From contig OY755190.1 of the NCBI GenBank assembly GCA_963576735.1, positions 5,511,695 to 5,575,694 of the forward strand: 64,000 nucleotides of DNA, read 5' to 3'. The position numbers were made by a program, and so were the translations under genes. The DNA is from Bedellia somnulentella. Taxonomy: Eukaryota; Arthropoda; Insecta; Lepidoptera; Bedelliidae. Below are positions 1 through 11,600 of the stretch, piece by piece. The notes beneath the pieces are model-generated. The model did not search any database. It saw nothing but the letters and a program-made list of their open reading frames with translations, and had not been told where the DNA came from. Positions within the stretch are counted from its first letter, which is position 1; the number at the start of each line of letters is the position of its first letter.

Positions 1-121
1 GGGTCTCCAACCGCATTGCCCAACAACTTCTTTTAAAGCCACAAAGTCCTTAGTCGCCTCTTACAAACACCCACGGGTATAAATAGGGTAGTGCTATTTT
101 AAGCCGACACTACACAGCAAT
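1..121 (-). repeat. Family A copy, cut by window edge
   Basis: GGGTCTCCAACCGCATTGCC to GCCGACACTACACAGCA. Continues beyond the window. Confidence 0.75.
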
Positions 122-357
122 GAAAATATAAAAGAAGATACTTATTTGACTGAAAAGATGAGACTCACGGGAATTTTATACGTTCGAATCGTAACTTTTG
201 CCGTTTTCCTATAAAACATGTAACTGAAATAAATAAAAGTCCGAAATTTAGCACAACCATTAAACTAAACTAAACATATTCCTAGACACAACAACACATT
301 TTTATAAGCGCTTTCAGAATACACGGTAAATTTCCATCGCGATTTTTAGTTAATCTA

Positions 358-543
358 CACACATACATATACTCACGACCATAAATTCCAAAAAAGGGGA
401 CAGGATGGTAGAAATAAAGTATCATTGGTGATGGGTCTCCAACCGCATCGCCTAGAAACAACATAAAAAAGCCCCATACCCTTAGTTGCCCTTAAGTGGG
501 TAGAAAGGGGTAGTGACATTCTAAGCCGTCACTACACGGCTAA
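358..543 (-). repeat. Family A copy with internal deletion
   Basis: CACATACATATACTCACGAC tail at left, CACTACACGGC head at right. Confidence 0.75.
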
Positions 544-840
544 GTTAATCGTATTATGTCAATATTAATAAGCACACTTTTAATAATACGATGGATCAAA
601 ACTCAAAACACGCAGCTATATCCTAAAAAGCTGTCGTAAAAGATCGGGATAATTAATTCCTAAGTTAGATTTATTTATTTATTTGGTAGGTAAACCAAAC
701 AGGTTACAGTCTAGGCACAGTAGTTATTTAACAAAACCTTAGATCTATACAGCAACCCAAAGCATGATTCCATGAATAATAAAAAAAAACTCATTTATTT
801 CGGACAATGCAAATCCATAATTTTGTTAGTACATAGGTAC

Positions 841-1100
841 ATTAGGGCCGGCGCTCACTGCCGGCATGGCATGGCAAAGGATTTCGGTACAGATATAGCA
901 TTTTCAATCTTAATACATGCGTATAGAATTCATTTTGACTCAACGATGCCGAGGGAGGCCGCGGTAGGACAGCACGTCGGCATCGTTGTGTCAAAATAAA
1001 GTAAAATGAATTCTATACTTATGGTAATAAGATTAAGAATGCTATATCTGTACCGAAATCCTTTGCCATGCCATGCCGGCAGTCAGCGCCGGCCCTTAAT
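841..1100. mobile_element. Long palindromic foldback element
   Basis: Left arm from ATTAGGGCCGGCGC (841) pairs with a right arm ending GCGCCGGCCCTTAAT (1100). The arms are over 100 bases each with few mismatches, around a ~25-base centre. No coding sequence; consistent with a hairpin MITE. Confidence 0.85.
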
Positions 1101-1382
1101 CTTAGGTTTATCTTTAATAATATAACAGTTTGAAGTTTGGAATAAACCAACTAACAAAAAACAGAAGAAACTTAAACGCTATGTATAGGCATAAAGAAGT
1201 ATTTTTAAATACTTTCGAAATCATCCAAGACCGTTGATTATCGACAACTTTGCACATTCTAATGGAATTAAAAGTCCTTGTTACGACACCTACAGGAAGA
1301 GATAGGGTAGAAATATTCTAAGACCACACAAAGAACGAAGACACGACAGGCAGACAAGACACAAGAGTTTAATTAATTAATT

Positions 1383-1570
1383 TAACCCATTATTACCCCA
1401 TTGAGGCGCTTAAGCCCATGCTGAGATGGGTGATAAGACTACAGCCCACCTTGCTAGCCTAGTGCGGTTTACAGTCTAGACTGTTACCGTAATAACATTA
1501 TGAAGCCGGTTACGGCTTACTGTGCCCTCCAAAACATAGTATCATCTTAATTTTTGAATAATTGGTGATT
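1383..1570 (+). repeat. Family E copy
   Basis: TTGAGGCGCTTAAGCCCATG...CCGTAATAACATTATGAAGCC...TTTTTGAATAATTGGTGATT; related copies at 24214 and 58125. Confidence 0.55.
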
Positions 1571-1577
1571 TAGCTCC

Positions 1578-1811
1578 GCCGTGTAGTGTCGGCTTAGAAT
1601 AACACTACCCCATTTCTACCCGTGGGTGATCGTAAGAGGCGACTAAGGGTATAGGGGGCTTTTTAAATGATTTTTGGGCGATGTGGTTGGAGACCCGTCA
1701 CCAAAAACATTTATTATAACCATCTTTTCCCAATCAACTTCTAAAAGTGGCTGAGGAATTTTTCATTCCAAAGCTCTGGCTACCCCGTTAAGGGATTCAT
1801 AGCCGTATGTT
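1578..1811 (+). repeat. Family A copy, near full length
   Basis: GCCGTGTAGTGTCGGCTTAG head to ATAGCCGTATG. Confidence 0.75.
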
Positions 1812-1885
1812 AGCATTCAATATCATCTAATTAAATAAATCTCGCTCAGTTTGGTAGTATACTCGGATATTTAGGCTTAAATCTT

Positions 1886-2068
1886 GTGGCGGAATGTGAG
1901 TACCTTAAGAGGCGACTAAGGGTTGAGAGTTGTCAGTGTTTTTTTTGCGATGTGGCTGGGAACCATCACCAAACATACTTTAATTAAGTATTTTCTCTCC
2001 AAAAAGCTTCTGAAATACTTCTGGGGCTCTGGATAACCCTTTTCGGATTTTAAAGATACAGGCATATG
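1886..2068 (+). repeat. Family A copy, diverged
   Basis: AAGAGGCGACTAAGGGTTGA to AAAGATACAGGCATATG. Confidence 0.6.
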
Positions 2069-2359
2069 TTTTATAATTTATCTTTTCGTCCTTGGTGTAG
2101 CTATTAAAACGATATATAGACAACTCGAACATATTGAATTTAAATTCTTCAGGGGCACTCTGACAAAATATTTTGCATAATTTTCACTATTTAGGTGAAG
2201 TAGTACATTACAGGCTGAAAACCCGGCTTTAAGAATATTATGATTTGGTAGAGTGGACTACTACTAATAAATTTGCATTTGAAATAGAATAAAAGCTCCT
2301 ATTTCAGTTTTTTCGTAATAAAGTATTCTACTAATTTACCATAGACAACTTTCACATAC

Positions 2360-2450
2360 TTACATATAGACATGCCATTAGCTTCCATTAGGGTATGCAG
2401 ACACTATCGATTGCCACTTTGTAAAACCCCGGCAAAGCTCTCTTTTTTCG
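2360..2450 (-). mobile_element. Family D fragment just before sals-like coding exon 1
   Basis: GCCATTAGCTTCCATTAGGG...GCAGACACTATCGATTGCCA, ending about 45 bases before the exon. Confidence 0.5.
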
Positions 2451-2496
2451 TCTATGTCGTATTCGCAATTAACACAAACCATTCTTACAACAGATC

Positions 2497-2692
2497 ATGC
2501 CGATCGGAAACGTGAATAAGGATTCCACCACCCCTAAGAGGGAGACCTTCAGGCCTCCATGGGTGAAGGACAAAGACTCGGAGGCCCCACCCCCTTGGAC
2601 GCAAAGAAAGTTGAAGCCAGTTGAGAGTACGACCAAACCTTCGAAGCCTCCGCCGGAAGAAGAAAAACCTGTTGCAAAACCTGCTTTAAAAC
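2497..2692 (+). CDS. sals: sals-like coding exon 1
   Basis: Residues 1-65, beginning MPIGNVNKDSTTPKRETF, then Trp/Pro/Lys-rich. A pyrimidine-rich acceptor ends at 2493, three bases before the ATG, so this is a second transcript exon. Donor GTTAGT at 2693, phase 1. Confidence 0.8.
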
Positions 2693-5600
2693 GTTAGTAT
2701 TTTTTGTACTTTCTTGTTCAAGACCTTGATTGTTGTATTTATCAGTACGTATCATATGATTTGTGGACGGAGACCATAAAAATGCGTCCTCATTTCTGCT
2801 CAGAAATATCTCTCTTTATCAATCATAAGGCGAGTAAACTAACAGTTGTATGAGAGTTCAGAGATAATATCGTTACTATGCAAAATAAACTAAGACTTCA
2901 ATGCGAATTGCGATTGGAATGAATTGAGCTGAGCGAGTTAGGAAAAATTCAGTCTTTTTACTATCTCTGCAGTCGGTCTGAAGCTTTATGCCGCGCTTTT
3001 GAAATCGGTCGAGCCGTTCCAGAGGTGTTTCGATCATAAAGAAGTGACCTACCCGCGTATAAATCTCAGCAATAAAAATGACCCCAGAATACTTTCTTCT
3101 GGCACTCCCTTCGCAACTGCAGTCGTTGATGACCACAGAGAAAAATCATTTTTTTTGTAATTCAATCTGTTGCACCCAATCTTCAATCCTTTTAATGATA
3201 AGCAACCCATTTGACATGGGAAAACTTATAAATACAAATCTGAAGATGATGTGGTGAAAAGATCTTACTCACCGCTGCCGCTGCTGGCTCAACGGAAGTC
3301 ACGCAAATAAATGATCGTCTTGTTATGAAGTCCGCGATCAAAACAGCTGATATCACTTCCGTTTAGTTTTTAATAGCCTAATGGCTACAAGATTCTATAT
3401 TTAAATTTTTGGTTTCAATTAGGAATCTCGTATCAGTCAATCATATTGACAAGGTGCAAAGCGGGTGGAGGGGCGCCGCCCGCTTCCGCACCAATTTCTT
3501 GCCTTTGTTCACATCTCCGGTTGGAAAAATAACTCGTGAGAGATGACTCGAATTTTGGGGAAATCTTTTGAAGAGTGAATGTCGTTTTGGCAAATTATCA
3601 TAATTATTATGACTGTGCCCAAATTCACGCAATAGTGAATATTATGAAATACATGCCACTGGCTTGAATCTAAAATTTAATAATACATTTCCATGAGATT
3701 ATTTTGGCGGAAGCAAAGCTTCCAGAGTACAACGTGACATCACACAGAAATAAATCTGTATCATAACAAAATAGTGATGTCAGATATTTTCGCTGAGTAA
3801 AATATAATTAATTGGCTTTAAAATACTTTTAGTACGTAACAAGTAATTATGAATTGTTATTTTTTTTCTTTCTTTCATTCGTCTTCATAAAAATTACGAC
3901 TGAGACTTCTAATGAATCGCGCAGAGATACATAAAATTACGACTGAGACTTCTAATGAATCGCGCAGAGATACATAAAATTACGACTGAGACTTCTAATG
4001 AATCGCGCAGAGATATCATTAAGATAGCGTGAGTGTCTATGATGATGATACTACAATAAATAGTGATTTCCCTAATTCATAAAATAATAATGTAATAACA
4101 TAAATTATTCTTTATTTTATAATATTTTCCTTACTACCCAAAAAATTCTTCACCATCAATTTGAACGAATAAAACGTGAAATCCATCTATAAATACAATC
4201 AATTATAAATAAAAATAAAGGCGATATAACTGTCAAATTTCACGCATTGGTTTAATTTGTAGAACATTTATCATGATGAAAAATATTGTTCATCGTTATT
4301 TTTTTTATTGATTCACAAAACTAAATACAAAAGTAGACAAGTAATAATAACAACCGATTTTTTTTTGCACTCTTCTTGATGCAGATACTACTTGCTCGAT
4401 ATTGACATATTTAATCTCATACCTATAAATTTCGGAGAATCTACATGGCCGTTTATTGCTTTATAAACGAAAAGAATATCTGCTATGCTCCTGCGATTTC
4501 TTTGTGTTTGGAGTCTGTAATGAGATAGTCTCTTGTCATAGGAAGTTAGGGTAAGACATAAGCGATCATTGAAGTTTATGGTAGCATAATTTCAGGTATG
4601 ATAAAAAAATAAAAATAAAAATCGTTTATTTTCAAGAACAAGAGTATTTATCAAGATGTTAAGTAGTTATTATGTGCTTTGCCTGCTCTGCCATGAGGCG
4701 TGTAAATATTTGAATCATTAGGCTAGAAATTTCACTCGAAAAACACTAATTAAAGAATAAAAATGTTGAGGATGTTCAGTGTGTAGAAGCTGTGTAGTGG
4801 GTTTAGAATAACACTACCCCATTTCTTGCGGTGGGTTTACGTAAGAGGCGACTAAAGCGGTATTGGGGCTTTTGAGGGACTTTTGGGCGATGCGGTTGCA
4901 GACCCATCTCCAACAACCTTTACTTCACCTTCTTTTCCCCACGCAATTTCCAGAAGTGGCTGAAGAATTTCTAATTTCTTAGCTCTGGCTACCCGTTCTA
5001 TTGATTTATAGCCGTGAGTATATGTATGTATGTATGTATGATGAGGATTGTGTAGTAGTGTAGTGCGACATTATATAAAGTTTTTAATCTCTTTGCTTAC
5101 ACCACCGCCAAGTTTTACGATGCGCATACACATATATAAAATGACACGAACAAATATGTGTGATTTAGCATCAACAAACAAAAACATCATGAGTTCATAT
5201 TATAATAGTTTTGTATTAATACAAAGTCTCCTTAGCCGCATTTTGCTACATTAAACACTTAAAATATTTAATTAAGCTAACATAACTATCTCAGAATATG
5301 TTTCTACCATAAATAGTCAGTTGTTGATAAAATTTATTAGAATAGAAAGCTCTTTATTGCACAGTTTTGGATAAATAAATAGTTTCAATTATAACTAAAA
5401 GCGATCTCTTCCACTTCCAAAGAACTTGCAGATATAAATCAGGAAAGGGAAATGGCCAGGTATAAAACCTTGAGGGAATCCTATTTCCACTTCTGATCCT
5501 TTCTAAATGGTTTATATCTATTTCGCCTTGTTTATAAAATTCCATTACTTTCAGCACTTATTTGAGAATCAATCCTATCCGCAACGCATATATAAAAAAG

Positions 5601-8600
5601 TGCATACGCATAGAATTTCAGAATAGAATGTTACCAAAGAGTTAGTTTGCCCCTAGAGCAGTTAAATAATTAAACTATAATTTATACGATAAAAACACAT
5701 ATTCGTATAAATGGCATCCAATACCAGCACTAAGAAATTATCTTTCTTAACATTAATCACATTAATCTTAGCTGGGATCAAACCTGTGACGTCGGATCTA
5801 GAAGCGGATCGCCGAACAACTAGACCACTAGACACTGAAAAGAAGTTATATGCCTATTTAGAATTTTCTTCTCATTCACATTTTTGTATCATACGTAATA
5901 AATCGCACTACATACAAAAACCCCCTGAAGAATATAATAGAAACTCTTCTATGATGTATGTAGATTATAGTAGTAGTAGTAGGTATAGTTAGAAAACTCT
6001 TCTCCCCACATGCGAAAAAAAATACAATCATTTTGTTCCTGAATAAAATTAACAACAACAGTAGCCACATCAAAATACTGGCTATTAAATAAACAAGTAT
6101 TTCAATAGTAGTCTTTATATTGAATTCAACTAATGTGTTTTTCCATGTGCCAATGTTTTTTCGGCTTTCTCTCGTTAGTTATCTTTGCATATCCATTCAT
6201 ATTGTAGGTGTGTGAGTTGATATATGTTTCGTGACGTCAGCACCTGCCCGAATCTTTGGCAGGAGCCGCAGGTCTCGTATTATTGAGTCTCCGAAACGCT
6301 CAAGATTTGGTTAGTCTGGAAAGAATATCACGGAGTTCAGTTGAGTGTTTCTTTTATGGTATTTATTTATCCTCCGTTTGTGACGATTCCAATTTTTAGA
6401 TTTAAAAGTGTGGAAATTTACTCTCATTCGTCTAGGAGTATATCCTCCGAGTATTTTTTTCATTGATTTACACGTGTTGTGATCTGTGGGCGAATATTTC
6501 AAAGGTATTTTTTTAAGAATAATTAATTATAAAGTGGTAATGAAAAAATCCCTTGAGATCTAAAACGTTTGTGTCTTTTGTGTGGTATTGATCGCGTATA
6601 TATAATTTTTAATGGTTCTAACGTTACGTCTGCAAACAATTCTTTGTTTATTAATATTCTAAAACCAAAAGATTGCAAAGATACGTTGGTCAGATTCGTG
6701 TCGTGTTGTTTTTTCTTCAATAAACTTGCAAGTGTTTAAGAAGAGATATTTCGGGAGTGCGACCGCCGACCGATCGCTGTATTTTTAGCGTCTACAAATT
6801 TTTCATCAGTACATTATACTCGTTCTGTAATAAATCATTTCCGTTAGGAATTTTTCAAAATGTCCTGCTTTCTGTAGTCTGAAATTTTATTAAGAAGCCA
6901 CTGAATAGTTCAGTACAAAACAAAAAGTAAATAATGAGATACATTTGGAATTAGCAAAAGTAAAACTTAGTTTCTTAAAGCATAATAATTCAGTAAGAAA
7001 CAATATCCAGTGTTTTATATAACAGAAAATATACTAAAACAACTAATAACTAAGTAACGGTTTTAATTTTAAGAGAGTTAAGGAAATTTAGTTTGTTACC
7101 GCGACGCAAAAATAGCGAAGGTCGGCCGTCTTGGCACCCGCCATGTTTACGTTTATTTATGTCCGCGAATGCCATCAAAATGCATACGCCGGGGTCATAA
7201 CACATGCTCCTGTTTTATCAAACCTCTTCCTTAATTATTCAATAGATCAGTAACTCGTGCCTTCCTATCTATACTAAAGCCAATTGTTACCCAAAACAGG
7301 GGTGAGTAGATCTTTATCAGCCACTTTTGGAAATCGAGAATAATAACTGAAACGATAAGATTTTGGTGAAATATTTTCGGTAATATTGTCAAACATACAT
7401 TTGAATAACCTAGATCACAAAATCACGACAATCTACCATTACAGAGAAAATCATAAAATTGAATCAATACTGCTGTGTAGTGTCGGCTTAGAATAACACT
7501 ACCCCATTTCTATCATCCGTGGGTGTACGTAAGAGGCAATTAAGGATTTTGGGCTTTTTAATGGATTTTTGGGCGATGCGGTTGGAGACCCATCACCAAC
7601 AACCTTTATTTTACCATCTTATCCCCACTCAACTCTGGCTGAAGAATTTCTTATTCCAAAGCTCTGGCTACCCCTTTTAGGTATTTATAGCCGTGAGTAT
7701 ATGTATGAATTAATACTGGGAACTATTATAAATCGTTTTGTCACTGTAAGAAGATTAAAGATAAAAATAATAGTCAATAACACATTCGCTGTTAAAAGTA
7801 GACCACGTTTTTAAATAATATTTCTGGTAATTTAAATCTTTTTGTTCATGAAAACCTCATGTGGGGATTATTACTAATAAATAAATAATTAAACGTGTAA
7901 AAGAAATAAAGGATAGAAGAATTTCGCACTGGCAGCCAATTGACACGGTAGCTCAGTTGGCAGAGCGTCGGGGCGTTTACCCGAGGTCGCGGGTTCGATC
8001 CCCGCCTGTGTCGAAATTTTTCTTTCCTTTATTTATTCTTTATTTATTAGTATTTTTTCTGGTATTACGTTTTTTTCTTATTTCCTGCTTTGTTTTGTTA
8101 CAGCTGTTCTGAGAAAGCAAACTACTGTAAAAGATAAACCTGAAAACGGTGTTTCTGAGGAAGTTGAAGAAAAACTAGTAAAGCCTTCGGCGGCTAAACA
8201 GGCTGACAAGGCTTCCCGGCCTTCAGATGAAAAACCCAGGTTTACCAAGACAAGTCTAAAAACAACAAAACCAGTCGAGACTAAACCAGAACCAAGTGTT
8301 AATGAAAAGCCAGCAGAGAAACCAACATTAAAAACAGTTAAAACTTTAGGGGATAAAGGTAAAGATAAGTCGGTTACAATTGTAGACAAACCTAAGCCTG
8401 GTGATAAAAGTAATTCTACGCAATTGAATACAACCAATAGCAAACCAAGTAATGATAAGAAAACCACGCCTGCTACAAAGGATAGTAAGGAAGTAGATAA
8501 ACCAAAACAAGAAACAAAGGCTGAAGATAAATCAAATATGGCAACTAAACCACCGATTGAGAAGAGTCCTTCAAGGGTATAAATTTTATTTTTCTACAAG

Positions 8601-11600
8601 CTTATATGTTTTACATTATTAACCTCTCTTGTTTCGTTTACATCCATCAATCTTCTCATACATGGTCTTTTATTCTGCATACTTCGGACGCTTGCTTTTT
8701 TGAAAACGCTCGCTATTTGGTCCAAATGTGTCCTCCGAGGTTGTCCTCTACTAACATTACCATCCACATTAGCTCTATAAATCTCTTTTTACCAATTTAC
8801 TACCAATACAAGTTCAGATTTATTTATTATTTTTTTAATGCAAGAACATGTTAATCTCGTCGTATGTGACCTAGACCAGTTATAAAAATTTTGGGGATAA
8901 TATGAGATATGTAGTTCACACGATACTTGGGACCGGGGAGATTTTGAAGAAGTTTCTTAGCCACCTATTCGGGGTTATGGGCGAAAATTATGCTAAAGAG
9001 GTATCTGTGTATGAATCTCGAAGCTTAGGGGCTATAAATGTCTCTTTGTGAGTTAGGAGGAATTGTATAACGACCGGCTCAGTGAGCGTAGAAAGAAGTG
9101 GATTCAAATCCTGATTCGGGCCTTCAACAATGTGTCCTCCAAAGTCATGTGCTTAATTTATCATAGGTGAGGGATAACATCGTGAGGAAACGAATATGGC
9201 TAAACGGCGATGGGCCTGCCCGCGGTCCTGTGAACTAAACGGCTGCGACACTTTTTAATTCTAAGCCTGCTTATCACGTGTGTATAAAATTGTGGGTAGT
9301 CTGAACATCAGGTGATGATGTCACCTGATTAAAATAATTGTTAGTATCCCTACGATCCCTTCAATATTCGGATACACGGAGTTTGAATTTCAGTCATATT
9401 ATTATGTGCAAATCGATTGTGCTCATGCTTCTTTCAAAACATCTCTTTAACATATCCAATAAACTATTAATTTTTGTTCTTCCAGCTTCCACCTAGAAAG
9501 CCGTCAATACAGAAGCAACTTTCGAAAGATGAGCCAGTGAAGAAATGGCGAGACCCACTACACGAGCGCGTTAAAGACAACATAGACAAAACTTTGGCAA
9601 ATGAAATACCTAAAGGTCACACTTTGACGAAAAATGAAAGCTTACGAAGTAAGTTGTTTGTATCAAGATCTTTTTTTCAGCAAAGATTTGAATTTTGTGG
9701 TGTAATTTTGTCCTAACTTGGCGTACCAGCTGTACTCAAAAAATATTCTAATAATACACTTTACTATAATAATTCAAATGCTGTGTAGTGTCGGCTTAGA
9801 ATAACACTACCGCATTTCTTCTCGTGGGTGCTCTTAAGAGGCGGCTAAGGTGATTGGGGCTATTTAACTTTACAGTCTTTTCCCCACTCAACTTCTGGCG
9901 AATGTTTAAAATATTGTCAAAAAAAACAACAACGCATTTGATATGGGTGATTCTATTCTAAATTCAAAATTTAAAAAAAACGCAGAAGCGCGTAAATTTT
10001 ACACCTAAGACGTATTTACGATGTTTATACAAGGATAAAATAACAACAAAAATACCCATATATGACTTTTCATTAAGTTATGTTGTGATGAGGTGAATTT
10101 AGATAAATTTATATTATACCAACCTACGATTTTCTAAAGGCGAACTTTCTCATGCAATAGTGTTCTTAATAACTAGTAACAAATAAAAAAAATACATACG
10201 TATAAAATTCTAAACACGGGTACCAACCCAGGTGGTAGGTTGATTTGACTTTATTTGGGTCAACTATTATTGCCATAAACACTGTGCTTTCAATTTTAAT
10301 TTGTCTAAAGTATGTGTAATAGAACACGTTTAGGGTTTATGGCGTAATTGAGTTAATCATAGTATATTAATACTTCTGTGACCAAGGGTCAATGGATGAT
10401 TGCGATTGATTACAATCCAAATTTTCTGATACGTCAATCGTCAATCTAACGTCATATTGGCAAGTAATGCATCAAGCTACAGACGATATTTTTGGCCTAA
10501 GATTAATCTTATGATTTAATCTAGCTCTTCGTTCGCTAGTTGTATAATAATAAAGTGGTATTTTGGTAGTCCACTTTAATTATTAAAATATACATACATA
10601 TACTCAAGGTTTAGATTATTAATTTAAATATTAATTATTAAAACTAAGGATTTTTCTAGAGTACCTAAAAACGAGTTACAAGATGACTTATCGTTACTCC
10701 ACTTTATCAGTATTAACTTTTATTAATTAAACTGTTTTTTTTTCATAATAATAAGTGCTTAGTTTTACAATAAAAGTAAATAATAATCTCAGGAACGTAA
10801 GTTTGAAATATCTTGTGCCTTGATCTACGTCATCCATGTGTGGTCTAAATGCAGTCTAAAATTGTCGCTGTGGCGCAGATAGTTCCGCGTTCGTTCAGCG
10901 ATGCAGGTGTTAAGTGTAAACTATACTCCAATTACGAACTAGAAGAACTTGCGTTAAAAGTGAATGTATTGCTAAATAATATTGTGATAGTAGTATTCAA
11001 TAAGAAAACAGTGTTAGTGAATAAATCTATAATGGAAGCCTCAGGGGACAAAAAATTCAAAGGTGATAAATTTACAAAGCTTTGCATTGTCCCTTGTTTA
11101 ATTAGTTTTATATAATATTAAATTTTATTTTGTAGGCTTATTGAAGCCAACGCCACCACCGATGCCTCCACCTTTACCCCCAAAGATGCCGCCTCCACCG
11201 GAGTTCAAAAAGGCGCCCTTAGATCCTGAAAAACTGAAAAAGTTAGAACAGTTGAAGAGTAGGCCTCGTAGACGCCCAGACTGGAGTGATATGATGAAAG
11301 AAGTAGAACAAGGGAAGAAGCTAAGAAAAGTTCAGTGTAACGACAGGTAAATTGATACGATACTTATAAACTCAGACTCAAGTTCAAAACCCGCATATCC
11401 CCGGACAGGTGGCAGAGGTATTATTACTTCTGAAGGTATCACTTGACATCTTGTCACCTGGTATGCTCTTGTGCTATTGTGCTCAGCCACTTTTACCAAT
11501 ACTATGTTATATGACGAATTAAAACTCACGATTTTTTTCCTCATCTCACCTTGTTAAAGTTCACACATATGGTTTAAACTAAGACACATTGGTTAATTCA

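Noticed and set aside
772..999. 75-codon plus-strand frame
   Set aside because: Lies across the palindromic element; open by chance.
5711..5893. First coding exon of the sals-like gene using the GTAATA donor at 5894
   Set aside because: Phase would fit exon 2, but a signal peptide on an actin-binding protein makes little sense and the frame continues to its own stop and poly(A) signals.
7942..8012. Functional tRNA-Asn(GUU) gene
   Set aside because: C33, T37 and conserved non-tRNA flanks shared by dispersed copies show it is a repeat.
8078..8467. 129-codon minus-strand frame rich in Leu/Ser/Gly
   Set aside because: Shadow of sals-like exon 2, whose Lys/Thr/Pro codons read hydrophobic on the other strand.
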